This document shows positions 11,750 to 24,849 of a DNA stretch of 64,000 nucleotides, in pieces. The notes beneath the pieces are model-generated. The model saw nothing but the letters and a program-made list of their open reading frames with translations. It was not told the DNA's origin and ran no database searches. The stretch's first letter is position 1, and each line of letters opens with the position of its first letter. The position numbers were made by a program, and so were the translations under genes. The DNA is taken from the NCBI GenBank assembly GCA_019722365.1, contig JADFUC010000765.1, forward strand, positions 124,001-188,000, in the 5' to 3' direction. This stretch comes from Lithospermum erythrorhizon (taxonomy: Eukaryota; Streptophyta; Magnoliopsida; Boraginales; Boraginaceae).

Positions 11750-12598
11750 CTTAATCTGATCTACATATTCTTATCTTCCCCCAGCAAAATGGCAAAGTTG
11801 CTGAGGCCATAGCAACAAATTGAAGAAAGTACTCTCTCTTATTGTCCGCAAATTACAGCATCTACCATAAGTCTCCGAGGCTGATTAACTTCACATCTAG
11901 AGGTTTAGTGGCAAGACTTTGAGCACCACACATTTTGTACATGTTTGTAACATTCACAATTACATTTTCGCTTCTATAATTTTGTAGATTGTTGCATATG
12001 CATTATATTCAGCAACCATTTGTATATTAGTGGGCTATTGATGAAGCCTATTTCATGTGTTGGAGGAGCATATATTAGACTAAATGCAATAGAGTCCTTT
12101 TGGCTTGAAAAGGTCACCCAATAATGTCCTTTTAATGGTCTGAAGTTTTTTGGAGAAGATGGCATTTTGTCTAAAATCTCATACCATTCGAAATGCGACA
12201 CATAATAATACGTCAATTAATGATAATTATACTTCAAGTTTAATTCCTTTATTGAAAATATTGTTGAAAATGTGAAATTATTTCTTACATGTGAACTCAT
12301 AATAATAAATATTCAATAAAATATTTATAGTTAATATTAAATATTGAAAATAAATTTTGTAAATGAAATGAAATTCGTAATAATAAAATATTAATAATAT
12401 TGATAATAACATTAATATTAAAACAAAAAATAAAATTATAAATTAATAAATAAAATATTTTTAGAAGAAATAATTATTAAATTTATTAATAAATAATCAA
12501 TATTAAATTTATGAGATATAATATTATAATGTGGTATATATAGAGGGTGTTTGCTAGTTTTATTTTCAAAACCCAACTTGTAATTTTATATATATGTG
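11750..12598. other. 3' flank and AT-rich spacer
   Basis: Probable 3' UTR followed by very AT-rich sequence (12240-12540, runs of ATTAATAAT). A short direct repeat, GAGGGTGTTTGCT, occurs at 12543 and again at 12598, where the next element starts. No gene is seen. Confidence 0.4.
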
Positions 12599-13238
12599 AG
12601 GGTGTTTGCTGTTTATAATGTGGTATAAGTTGATTTTGACTCAAATGAAATGTTTGGCCAAAGTTTTGAGTGTAACTTATAAGCTTGAAAATAAAAAAAC
12701 AACAAATCCTAACTTATTTTTTCCAACTTTTTTGTCTGAACTTATGTTTCTGGCTTTCACTTAATTTACTTAATTACCCCTTAATATTTAACTTTCTTAT
12801 ACCTCATCTATCCTCATTTAATAGTCAAAAAAGATAAAACTTTAGTTATAATAACTTTTTAGCATTTGTACTCTTTTTATTAAACAATAAAATATAAAAA
12901 TTATATTTTTATTTATAAAATATAATTTTTAGTTATAGTTATTTTTCTTATTCATTCTAATATTAAATTACTAATTTATTTATTTCATAAAGATAAAAAA
13001 AGTGATATATAAATTTAGTCTTTATGTCATTTTATCTTTCTACAACTCAAAAATATTCTATCAACTTATGTTTATGTTAGCCAAACAAGTTAAAATGAAA
13101 TTTAAATTAACTTATAAGTTTAAGTACCCAAACAAAGCTTAAAAAATAAAATTTACTATCTCTATAGTTTAATCTAATTTATAAGTCTACTGTCACTTAT
13201 AAATTGGTCACCATAAACTAAAAATGTTTAGCCAAACA
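12599..13238. mobile_element. hAT-like MITE, copy 1 (about 0.64 kb)
   Basis: It starts GGTGTTTGCTG and ends TTTAGCCAAACA, imperfect inverted ends of the GTGTTTGGCCAAA type common in non-autonomous plant elements. The interior matches the element at 30087-30695 over most of its length. Shared landmarks include TAATTTTTAGTTATAGTTAT, AAAAAGTGATATATAAAT and GTCATTTTATCTTT. No coding capacity. Boundaries are approximate because I could not find a clean target-site duplication. Confidence 0.7.
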
Positions 13239-15152
13239 ATCTCTTCATAATATATGTATCGAATTAATATCTATCAGATTGCTACATTCAAATAAATATA
13301 ATAAATAAAAACTCTATCAGAAAATGTATATGTTTTATGAATATTATTCGATTAAGCAAAGAAAAAGATAAAAGTCAATAAAACGAACAAAGAAGATATT
13401 ACTCCAATAATTCAGCATCATCAATGATGTCCAAAGACAAGTGTCAACCATCACATCATTAATTTGGAAAAATAAATGTGTATTCAGCCTATTGTTGTAT
13501 AACACAATACCTAACACAGTATTGCCAATAAATTCATGTATGGGTGTTGATAAACGATAGCAATCATTGGAGTCAAAGTATTAAATATATTTATTGAAAT
13601 TAAGTTTGATCAAAACAAAAATGAAGGGTGAAACATTTTTCTTAATGCCAAGTCAACTAAGAAAGAAATTAATCTGGAGGAAGAACTTACAAGATCAGCT
13701 CTCAAGAATTGGAAAAATTGTTCCTATACCTGAATTGAGTATTTAATGTTGGAATTTTACCATTATCTATTCACTTTTAAATTATAATAATTTATAATAA
13801 TAATCACTTTAATCAAGTCCAAGACTTGGAGTATTAAAGCAAAACTTGATTTATCAGTATTTTAATTAAATTAGCTGCATATTCATTGAAAAGAATATTG
13901 ATTAACAATTTTGATTGATTCTAGTAGTTATTTTGATAATTGTATTTTTAAGTATAAAAAGAATATTGAAGCCAAGTCCATGATTGTGAGTTGTGACAAC
14001 AACTGTCCACAAACAACTTTGATCCAATCTAATTTTCTCTTACACTATGTCAACTTTACAGACTTATTACAGACAGTTATAACTTCGAAGTACACTGAGA
14101 AACCTTTCCAAATATAGTTGTTTAGCAGATCTGCTTTTTGCCCTTTTCAGCTCTCATTTCTCTGGTACTTTTGCTTGCTTTGCTCAGCTTTATTTTTTCT
14201 CCTCTACTTATTTGTGTACTATGTTTGTTACTTGACCATACACATGCAATGATCCAATGGTTGTTTGGGGTTCTTAGAATTCTTGTTTTTTTGGTTGATT
14301 TGTAGTTAGTTGTTCAATAATGCATCAGTTTCTGGAGAATGGCACTCTTGTATTCATGTTCTTGAATTATGTCATTGCTTAAAATGATTGAAGATTGAAT
14401 CTTTTTGAGTTTTTTGGTTGATGTTTGATCTGTTTTAGTAAGATCACTAAAAATTATATGCAGGGTACTTGTAACTTTTGTTTCTTATTTTGCATATTTA
14501 GAGAAGTTCTTGATCATTGGAATTCACTAAAGTGTGATCAAACTTTACCACATTCATATATATGTAAATCTAGTTGGTTACACTTACTTAGATCTAGACT
14601 TCTATGATAATTATACCATAATTGTACTGCTGTGTGATAATGCTTTAAGATCAGGGTTTACATGGTACAGTTTGGTGCTCATACATAAATCTGAATAGTG
14701 TGCTTCAATTAAATGTACATGTACTAGGAGATTTTAAATGTGTGGATATTCAAATGAATCCCACATCACTTACTCATGGAATTTACTAGAATGATTTACA
14801 TTAGTGAATTTGGATATTAAAATGAATGCCGCATCTTTGATATAAAGCCTTGATAATGAATGTTCACATCTGTGGATTTTGATATTCAAATGTACATCTC
14901 TAGTTTTAAATTCTAGATATTGCTAGATGTTGTCAACATTTGTGAAGATTTAAGAACTATATGGTGCATCCCATACATATTTATTTCAGCAGACAGAAAA
15001 GGTTATTATTGGTGAAAATATCTTTGGTAGTTTGGTTTTTATCTCACCATGATAAATAGTTTTTCTTAGTTTTTCTTCCAGCATGATCATATATTTGCTA
15101 TCTGTTCTTACCAGCAGAGAGCGTTGTATATTGGGTGCAATTCTAACGCAAG
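13239..15152. other. Upstream region and probable 5' UTR intron of the methyltransferase gene
   Basis: AT-rich spacer up to about 14000. From about 14100 the sequence is pyrimidine-rich like a plant leader. A plausible 5' UTR intron runs from CTCTG|GTACTT (14165) to CCAGCAG (15117), leaving a short second leader exon before ATG 15153. This intron is inferred from its borders only. Confidence 0.4.
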
Positions 15153-18100
15153 ATGGCCTCAAAAAATCACCCTCCTGGAAGCCGAGCACGACGTCCCTTG
15201 TCCATCTTTGGTATAATTTGGTCTGCATTTCGGTTTTACTTTCTTGGAACATGGCAGAATAGTGGCTATGGAAAGGGAAATAAGTTAGCAAAAGTAGTAG
15301 CAAATCAAGCTGAATGCAAAACATTCACTAACTTGGAAAATGTGGACAATTTGGAATTTGAACCACAACACAAGTATACTTCAATCTCCGACTCCGCTGA
15401 GCCGGAAGCCAAAGTCTTCAAGCCATGTGATGCAAAGCTTTCTGATTACACTCCTTGCCAGGAACAGGACCGTGCAATGAAGTTCCCTAGGGAAAATATG
15501 ATATACAGAGAGAGGCACTGTCCTCCAGATGGAGAGAAGCTGAAGTGTCTCATTCCAGCACCAAATGGATACACAACCCCGTTTCCATGGCCGAAAGGTC
15601 GAGACTATGTTCATTATGCTAATGTTCCATACAAACATTTGACAGTTGAAAAGGCTGGTCAGAACTGGGTTCAGTATCAGGGCAACGTGTTCAAATTTCC
15701 TGGAGGAGGGACTATGTTTCCTCAAGGAGCAGATGCATATATTGATGAACTTGCAACTGTGGTCCCAATCAAAGATGGATCCATAAGGACGGCCTTGGAT
15801 ACTGGTTGCGGAGTATGTAATCTCTCATTCTTCACTTTATGGGCAAATCTTTTTATTCCAAGTTTCTTTATCCTTCTAACCTATCTGTGTTCTAACTGCC
15901 AATATTGGTCATCTCGTAATAGGACAAGAAGGTCTACACATTAGCCTACATTATCTTTATTAGCATAACTGCTTTCACTTTGCAAAAAATAAGGGGACTT
16001 CGATGATTACAGGAATTAGAGACTCATTTATTGCTCTAATTGTTATTCAGAATTGTTGAATGACCAGAAACTCCAGAAATTAGTGTGCCATTTCTGTAGT
16101 TTATTTGCAATCATGTTTTCGAAGGATTAAGAAGCCTTTAGATGTTCAGGAACTTCTTTCTGTTCCCTTCAGTCAAGTTGGCTAATTAGCACAAAAACAA
16201 CTACTATCAGATAGTTCTGTCCTTATAGTACTGCATATGATGCTTGTTGGATTTTAATGCAACTTATAAGTTCGGCTGCTCTGTTTCAATACCTCATAAG
16301 TCTTTCATATCTAATACATCTGTAGGTTGCAAGCTGGGGAGCTTATATGCTGAAGAGAAATGTGCTGACAATGTCTTTTGCACCAAAGGATAACCATGAA
16401 GCACAAGTTCAATTTGCTTTAGAAAGAGGTGTGCCTGCTGTTATTGGGGTTCTGGGATCGATCAATATGCCATATCCGTCAAGGGCATTTGATATGGCAC
16501 AATGTTCAAGGTGCCTCATTCCATGGGCAGCCAATGGTATGTAGTACGACTAACAGCACCACAATTATCAATATAGCATTTTTTCCGTTTTCTTTGTTCC
16601 TAACACGGGTGATTATAAGGAAAATTAATCAGCAAGAACAGGTTTATGAACTGATTTTCTTGTCGCAACTTACTCAAAATTTGATGACAAAATAATTTTT
16701 TTGTTTTTTCAAAATTCACTCTGGAAAATGTTTGATTCTTAAAACCTGGCATTGATAAAGAATTAAAGACCGAGTAACTTAAAACTATGATCTTCCTTCT
16801 GTACAGATGGTAAGTACCTAATGGAGGTTGATCGAGTTCTGAGACCTGGTGGCTATTGGGTATTGTCTGGTCCTCCCATTAACTGGAAAACCTACTACAA
16901 AACATGGAAAAGATCCAAGGAGGATTGCAAGGCTGAACAGGATAGGATTGAAGAGTTAGCTGCTAGTCTATGCTGGGAGAAGAAGTATGAAAAAGGAGAC
17001 ATCGCCATCTTTAGGAAAAAAGAGAACTCCAAATCTTGTGAGAGGAACTCTGCCAACGTTTGTCAATCTGATGCTGATGATGTCTGGTAAGATAATTGGA
17101 TCTGAAATTTTTTGGTTTTCAGTGCGTGCTACCTGCATTCTGCATTCATCATTTTATATTTATCCAAATCATGACTTTCTGGTACAAGAAAATGGAGACA
17201 TGCGTAACTCCCTACCCTGAGGTTGAAAGTGAGGATGAGATAGCAGGAGGAGAGTTGAAGAAGTTCCCAGCTAGGCTATCAGCAGTTCCTCCACGGGTAT
17301 CTAATGGACTGGTTTCAGGGGTGACCACTGAATCCTTCCAAGAAGATAGCAAGCTCTGGAAAAAGAGAGTTACTTACTACAAAAAGATCAATAGCTTGAT
17401 TGGAACAACACGATTCAGAAACATAATGGATATGAATGCAGGCTTAGGAGGTTTCGCAGCAGCACTAGACTCACCAAAGCTTTGGGTAATGAATGTTGTT
17501 CCCTCCACTGCTCAGAACACTTTAGGTGTCATCTACGAGAGAGGACTGATTGGAATCTATCATGACTGGTATGTAATGATGATCTTAAAATGAATTTCCT
17601 AAAGACATGATTCCGAACCGAACCATGAAATCTATCTTATCTAGGATAATGAAGGTGCATTAAATTATTGAAGTGTGCTCGGTTGTACTCTGATCTCGTC
17701 TGAAATTTCTGTATTGTCTTCTTGACTATAAAATGAATCCTCATCCATATGACCCTAAATATATTAATATCGTCCTTGCTTCAGGTGTGAAGGTTTCTCA
17801 ACATACCCTAGAACGTATGACTTCATTCATGCAAGCGGCTTGTTCAGTTTATACCAAGACAAGTAAGAATTTATTCCGTCAATTTCATAAATACATACAC
17901 TGTTTATAAAATCCCCTCCACAAGTACTAATGAGGTTTGAAATCTAGATATACCAGTGGCATTTCATGATCTTGAGTACTTGACCACTAGACGAATCCCG
18001 CGCCCCCATATATTTACACTTCAATTTCAATGGCACATAGGCTTCGACACATCCTTTTTGTTTTTTCAGGTTGGCACCTTGCAAATATTTTGAAAGGTCT

Positions 18101-18640
18101 TTTCCTGACCTCAAAGATTGTAGCCATATAAATATTGAACTTCTGGAGAAAAAATCCTTTAGGGAAACACCATTATAGAAATTAGTCAGGATCATAATTT
18201 TTTCCTTTTAAACGAGCACTTACTCACATGTTTAAGTAAACTAAAATATGATTAGATGCAAGAAATAAAGCATCCGGACTAAAAGATCAATACTTATATT
18301 ACTATTATTAGACTTGCATAACCAACTTTTCCTAATACATACTGTTTTATATGGAGGTTATTCACTTCTGCATGTTAAAGCTAATTAGGTTCATGACAAT
18401 AGGTGTAACTTCGAAGACATTCTCCTGGAAATGGATCGTATATTGCGGCCTGAAGGGACAGTCATATTCCGCGATGATGTTGATGTAATGAACAAGGTGA
18501 GCAACATTGCTAGAGGCATGAAATGGGACACGAAGATGGTGGACCATGAAGATGGCCCTCTAGTACCTGAGAAAATACTTATTGCAGTGAAGCAATACTG
18601 GACTGCAAACAGTGAAAATAGCGGATCTTCGGGCGAATAA
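15153..18640 (+). CDS. Golgi pectin-type methyltransferase (PMT family, DUF248), six exons
   Basis: Exons: 15153-15812, 16326-16536, 16807-17086, 17182-17568, 17785-17862, 18403-18640 (617 aa, typical for the family). The N-terminus has a basic patch and one membrane anchor (about residues 15-34), as in type II Golgi proteins. The first SAM-binding half has [14 protein letters not shown] (about 215-228) followed by [14 protein letters not shown] and [12 protein letters not shown]. The second half has [16 protein letters not shown] (about 463-478), WVMNVVP and [25 protein letters not shown]. These are the conserved blocks of plant PMT proteins, close to the Arabidopsis PMT14/PMT2 group, thought to methylate homogalacturonan. 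Intron 3 (17087-17181) ends in TG rather than AG. The canonical AG at 17121-17122 would shift the frame and stop early. Function is inferred from the family. Confidence 0.9.
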
Positions 18641-20004
18641 GGACATTTTGTAAGACAATTGTTGCAAGATAAATGGAATTGCTTGGTATGAAGGGATCCA
18701 AGGTTCCACTATATTGAATTGGCTTAGTACAATTGTATTTTAGCATTGTTGAAGTTTCTAGGTGTATTTCATGATGTACTTTTTTCTTGGAGGTAAAAGA
18801 GAGGAATACAAGTCCCATAAAATGGGGAACCGGAATTTTTTGTTATGTTAATGAGAAGTATGATGAGTATTTATTAAAAATATGAAAACTGCTATACTAC
18901 GATTGTAGATTTCATTCCGAAATTCCATTAACGATTTAAAGATTTATTGATTACATTATTTTATGTAAGTTTTCTTTTTCTTTATTATCTACGTATATAC
19001 ATTTAGCTATTTTTAATTGACATTTTCGTTTTTCTATTTAATGAATCTTTGAATTAATTTTTTATTCTTCTTTGTAATATTATAATATTGCGTTCTTGTA
19101 GTTTTCTAAAATCTAACTAAAAAATTATTTTGATCAAAACTTCATTATTTGGCATGAGACCCTTCTATGTATGCTATATAGCTCACAACTAGGGTTATTG
19201 GATGGTAGATTTTGGCTAAGTCCTCTTCGTCGGGTAGAGGTTAATTTTCTCTCACATCCGCTTCCTTACCGCTTGTCGGCGAGCGTGCCTAAAATGTCGC
19301 CTCGCCTCTTCAAGCCTACGAAAAGCTGATCGATCTTTCGAAGGATCATGCAGGTCGAGGGTATTGGTCATGCCCCGATCCCCTAACGCACTCTGACCTC
19401 ACGCTGACCCCGTTTGTTAGATAACTTGATTCCATGATGTCTCGATGTGTCTGGTACTGCGCTACCTAATCGGAAGCCGATCAGAATACCCATTTATAAA
19501 AGCTAGAATTTATCAGGTAAGATTGTACTCGTTGTTTATCTCAGAAAGAAAGACATTACCTCTAAAACGAATAAATGAAGCCGAAAGATGAGGTAGAATA
19601 CAAAGAGCTCACCTAGTTGACAAGTGTCCTTGGCGGCATAAAAAGCGCGCTTCTCATTAATATCTCTATATTCCTATTGTTTCTATATCAGCCCAACAGA
19701 AACTATTATTTATATCGCTTATAAAACGAACTATATCGAATGCTATCAAGGCTCGCTCAGCATAACGATTCAAAATAAAAATTTGAAATTCATCTGCTCA
19801 AAAATTGAAAGGTTCGAGGAAGGAAAAAAACATGTAATTACAATACAAGGAATCAGAAAAATATATTGCAAAATATCTAGTCAATCAATGACTTTTTCAA
19901 TATATTTAGTTTTATTTTATACCTAATGTAACAAGACTATTAACAAAAATCAACAACTAGTCTTGGTCGTTTATATTGATTCCTCTGTTTTGATGGTCAT
20001 GTAC
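18641..20004. other. 3' UTR and spacer with a GC-richer island
   Basis: The 3' UTR of the methyltransferase gene is followed by AT-rich DNA. Between about 19170 and 19500 there is a GC-richer block without an intact frame, which looks transposon-derived, but I recognise no domain in it. Confidence 0.4.
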
Positions 20005-21327
20005 TCATGTGTCATCTTTTTCCTCAGAAGAGACATCCCCTTTGTCTTGGTTTCCTATTGGAGGACCATGAAGAAACTCGGAAATAGCTGGTGAATGGCC
20101 TGTCAAGAGTCCATTACTGAGTTTTAGGAATATGATTTAAAGTTCATCATCTTTTTTCTATGTCACATGATACTATCATGGAAGTGTTTTTATATGTATG
20201 TAATATGAACATAAGTTGTTTTTATGTAACTTGATGGTGTTTTTGTTCGAGCCATCGAATTGGAGGAAACTCAATACAAATTTAAAAACTATTATAGAGC
20301 TTTTATCCAATCGAATTTCAATTCCAATTTCATACATCAAACAATCACACCCTCGATGTATTAAAAGTTAAATTATACAAACTATGTTAAAGGTGAATTT
20401 TGTGAAGGTGTAATTTTCAGACTTCCTAATTTATGTTCAACTATTTTCCCTTGAGTAAATGTTATGTTCTATGTCATGCATGAAACTTACCTTTGTGTGC
20501 TCCAGCTGATATCACTTGTGCTTCTCCATAGGCCATTCCATTTTTCAGCTCTCTCAGGAGATGCCTTGGGGGAAACTTTTGTACCAGTTTTCTCTTTAGA
20601 ATCCCTCTTGGAACTCAGGGAAGTAGGAATGAACATCTTTAGCGGGAAAACTCCGCTCTCCATTCGCGAAATCTGCCCCTTCTTTTTGTATTGTTTTTTT
20701 GTATTCGGATCCAATTTTGGTTCAAATCCATATTTATGATCTGTCTCTTCTTTGTCCACCTTTTGTTGTACTTGTACCTCTTCTATGGCTCGTTGATCAT
20801 CTACCATGTCTCTCAGGGATAATTCATACGATGATTCTGGCATATCTTCAACCATTCTCATAAGTGAGTTTCTACTCTCTTTTATTAGTTGCAATTGCTT
20901 TGTCGTCGATGGTGTGTTCTGGTGATGATTCGTTGGAAAAGAAGGGAAAGCGCGGTTTGTTCTAGTCCTCGAGGCTCTTCCTGTCCACCTCGGGGGCGAA
21001 CCAAGACAGTGATCTGCTATATGATGTTGTGTTTGGAACTCAATTTCACAATCATTTCTCTGGGGATCATTTGATATGCTATTTGATTGGTATGCTGGGA
21101 TTGAAGAATCAAAGTGTTCTCTATTTGTTCTATGATTTGGAACCTGCATGACTGTAGGCCAAGATTTGTGATGAATGAAATTTGTGGGAACCTTTCTTGA
21201 TTTTAAATGCATTGAATTGTCGAGTAGTTGAGCTTATTTTCCACACATTGTTTTCATATGGGAGACTATAAGTCGTTGCCTGCCGTCCAAGAATGGGGGG
21301 AAGGCTACTTTTATTCTTGACTTCCAT
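20005..21327 (-). CDS. Plant protein of unknown function, two exons
   Basis: Read on the minus strand, exon 1 runs from ATG at 21212 down to 20491. It ends CAAAG|GTAAGT, a strong donor, so the TAA just inside is intronic. The acceptor AACTCAG at 20118-20117 opens exon 2 (20116-20005), which adds SNGLLTGHSPAISEFLHG... and ends ...SEEKDDT. Total 277 aa. The protein is polar, with a helical stretch LIKESRNSLMRMVEDMPESS followed by YELSLRDMVDD, and a Lys/Ser-rich tail containing SGVFPLKMFIPTSLSS. No membrane segment or signal peptide. An overlapping frame starting at ATG 21327 (MEVKNKSSLPPILGRQ...) may be the true N-terminus. One extra A in the A4 run just inside ATG 21212 would explain the break. 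I do not recognise a named family with confidence. Confidence 0.65.
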
Positions 21328-21689
21328 GTACTATGTGCTTAAGAAATTCAAATATCTTCTAGTATTGAGTTAAGTTTAAATTTTTTAAATTTGAATTCAT
21401 GTATTTTTGGATATATTGTATAATATTTCGAGAAAAATATATCAAAGTATAGTATTTTCAACTTTTCTTAATATCATATTCATCCTTGAAGATGGTCCAG
21501 TTTATCTTTTTAATGATCAAAATTAATAAATTTTGTAATATTAATTAACACAAAACATTAATTTGAATTGTAGTCTTACTTGAAACGTAAATTTTGAATA
21601 AACAATATCACGTTAATATTAAAGTTAGATGAATATATTAAACCAAGTCTTGCCTTATCTCATTTAGTGGGACTGGCTATATGAATATG

Positions 21690-22200
21690 ACGTATCCGAT
21701 GAATCATGTCATCCCTTATGTAGAATTCATCCAACTTTTCTTGACTTCTTGGCCTACCTCTGTCTCAACGCTCATTTATGACCATCAAATTCATAACTTC
21801 ACATCTTCTAACTGATGCATTTATTGGACGTCTTCTTACATGATCATATCATCTTAAATGACTCTCCCTTTATTGGAGCAACCCCTACTTTCTCGCAAAT
21901 CATTACATTTCTCTTTTTTTCTTTACATGAATCTCACATCTTCTTCGACTGGTGCATCTACTTTCTAGCATCCTTATCCAAACTTTTAAAGTATGGCTAA
22001 TCAATTTAATGCCCGATAATTTGTACACTCTTGAATATCCCCTTTATATTCTTTAAAATGGGCATCAAAATACGTTTCCTCCCTAGATTTGGTATGCTCT
22101 TATTCTTTAATATGGCATTGAAGAGCGTTGTTAACCATTGTCTTTTTTGTCCCCCGCCTAACTAACTAGCTATTTTATATCTATTTAGGCTTTATGCGGT
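21690..22200 (-). mobile_element. RTE-type LINE reverse transcriptase remnant
   Basis: On the minus strand the translation gives WLTTLFNAILKNKSIPNL, then in shifting frames PIFKN-like, QECTNYR and IKLISHTLKVW. These are the fixed blocks of plant RTE-type LINE reverse transcriptases. Toward 21690 it becomes RRRRCEVMNLMV...RGRPRSQEKL-like, as in the C-terminal region. Many indels and stops are present, and the catalytic middle is missing. Confidence 0.6.
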
Positions 22201-23492
22201 TTACTTCTTTTGTCACACTTCAAAATATTTCTTCTTATATTTCCACCGCTTATCTTTTGCCATCTCTCTATTAATCTTTTATGTTTCTTTTTTCATTTTT
22301 GCAGTTTCACATTCAAAATTTTAAAAGTCAACTTATCAAAATTTAAAATTGAATGATCTTTTAAGGATGAAGTGAGTATTAATATGATAATTCTTATTCA
22401 TATCTAAATTATGTGGCAATTAATTTTGATTACTAAGGATGAAGTGAGTATTAATATTAATACTCATATCTGAAGTGAGTATTAATATGATAATTCTTAT
22501 TAAACCTGAAAAAATGTCATTAATTTTGATTATTAAAAAAGTAAAATAAACTATCTTTAAGGGATGTAAATAGTAAAATTTCATTCGATCAAGAGTACCG
22601 TTGTACCAGTGGCGGATTTACATGGTCTTCCTGACATTTCCAAGAACACCCAAAATAAAGCCAAATTTATTGTCCAAGATGCTGCAGTGGTAAACTTTGC
22701 ACAATTGGACCAGGTCTCGATTCTCCTAAAGACATACCTTTACACTTTAAAACCTCTTTCGCTTTCACGCTTTCTAACCTCCCTTTCCAGACAATCACTT
22801 AAATGATAAATGTATTCTTGTTGCCTAAACATCAAATACCATTTCGTTTAGAAAAGTAAGAACATACATTTCTACAAACTCCTCTTAGTAGATGTTATTG
22901 ATACTTTCAATTTAAATGATTGTTTTACTTGATTTTAATGATTTAATTGTCATTATCTAGTTCCATGAAGTTTTAATTCATTATTTATTGAGCAGATAAT
23001 TCTTAAATGGAAATAATTATTTAAGAAAAAAGGGAATACGCATTTTTAAAGAAAATAAGGAACACCCATAGGGCGGAGCTAGGATGTGAACATAGGGGGA
23101 AGGCCAAGTTGAAACAAAATAAAAAAATAATTTAATTGATTAAACTAGAAACACAAATACGCTTATCGTATTAACACGTACCTTTAAACCCTCAATTCTT
23201 AAAATTCACATTTAAACGACTGTGACGACAAGATATCTTCGGTAAGATAAGCATTTATAATAGATATTATAATAACGAAATTTAGAATTTAACTGAAATA
23301 GCTAAAGGAGTAAAATTTTGAGACATATTATATTTAAATAATTACATACAATACGAAAGAGCATAGCAATGGCGAGACTATTTATTTGGAGGACTACTTC
23401 CATGAGAAAATAGGGGGAGTGGAGTACGTAGTGGATCAGAATTTGTATAAAATAATAAACTTCAAAGATTTGTATATTATTTTATTATTGTA

Positions 23493-23537
<45 letters not shown>

Positions 23538-24600
23538 ACTAATTTTTTTAATTCCCTGGAGGCCATGACCCATTTTGTGAGTCACATCTGCTTCCTGCCT
23601 TAATAACATTTTTAAACTGTATCCGTCCATGTTGTACCGTAACACTCTTTTGTTTCATCTAGAAGATGGTATCTTGAGCACTAAAAGAATAATTCGAAAA
23701 TTTATGAGGTTGATTTTCAATGGTCGTGAAACGAAGATTTTAATTTATTAATTATTGAAAATTAGTCTAACTTCTCTTATGCATGTTTACAAAATTTAGT
23801 GACAAATTTCTTTTCTTTATATAAAAATTTAATGTTATCTATGACTATCTACATCTTACTTCACTTTTTCTCTCTCAAATCAAATACAGGTTAATTATGG
23901 TATACATTTTCAACCAATTAAAGTACTAATGTATAATAATAATGCAACAAATACAAGAAGCAAAAACTGCCAATCCTGCTTGGCTGGATGGCATGAGCTC
24001 AGGATGGACTTCATTTTATTAGTCCGGGTCTTTTGTCCCAACATATATTTACCAAAATGTCTGACAAAATAATATGAAGATGTCAAGTTTATTGTTCTAA
24101 TAAAAATGTACTTTTTTCAACCAATTTGTTTGTTCTATTTATCCCTTTTAAGTTCATATCAATATCGAAAAGGCCAATATATATGCTTGCAAGAACTATC
24201 AATTACGAACTTTTGTAGGGGGCGTGTAATTGCCAGCCAAAATCGAACCGAACCTATCTCCGCTTTCCTCTCTAAAAATCAAACCTAAATCTAAGCTCGA
24301 TCTCGACGGCTCCGATCCCACCTGGCCTGCTTGGTCCGTTTTGGCGCGGGTAATTTGCAATCAGAATTCCCTCAGATATGTTTAAAAGTTGCACCTCCCC
24401 CCTCGTATAATTTAATTGAAGACCCCATATCCTCAGATTGCTTTAAATGCCGCACACCATCCCCAAACACCGATGGTTTAGACCATTTTACCCCCCACTG
24501 ATATTTACTCATGTTATTTCAACCTTTTGGTGTCCATTTTTACTTTTTTACAAATTCAATTTCAATGCCATTTTTATTTCTATAAAAAGAATAGTTTTAC
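22201..24600. other. AT-rich intergenic DNA with small repeats
   Basis: No gene seen. A segment with AAGGATGAAGTGAGTATTAAT occurs at about 22362 and again near 22434. TGGCGGATTTACATGG (near 22610) and GGCGGAGCTAGGATG (near 23075) look like decayed transposon pieces but cannot be assigned. Confidence 0.4.
23497..23534. repeat. (TA)19 microsatellite
   Basis: An uninterrupted run of 19 TA units inside AT-rich spacer DNA. Confidence 0.95.
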
Positions 24601-24601
24601 A

Positions 24602-24849
24602 CTCCCTCCGTTTTTTATAGTTGTCGTTTTAACAAAAAAATTATTTTTTTATAGTTGTCGTTTTACCATAATAAATAACTCTTCTTCATTTTCAATGTAC
24701 TTTTTGATTATTTTTTCTCTTTGAATAACCAACCAATTATATTGCTTTTAATCATCGTCATTCTACATTTCAACGCACTTTCGACTACTTTTTATTTTCC
24801 TTAATCTTACGCAGAATGGCTAAAATGACAACTAAAAACCATAGGGGTA
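24602..24849. mobile_element. Stowaway-like MITE, about 248 bp
   Basis: The left end reads CTCCCTCCGTTTTTTATAG followed by TTGTCGTTTTA. The right end reads TAAAATGACAACTAAAAACC followed by ATAGGGG, its inverse over about 30 bases. The left end also holds a short internal duplication of ATTTTTTTATAGTTGTCGTT. There is no coding capacity. Confidence 0.7.

Noticed and set aside
17123..17181. Use of the canonical acceptor at 17121-17122 for methyltransferase intron 3
   Set aside because: It puts the downstream sequence out of frame and reaches a stop before the conserved YKKMETC block.
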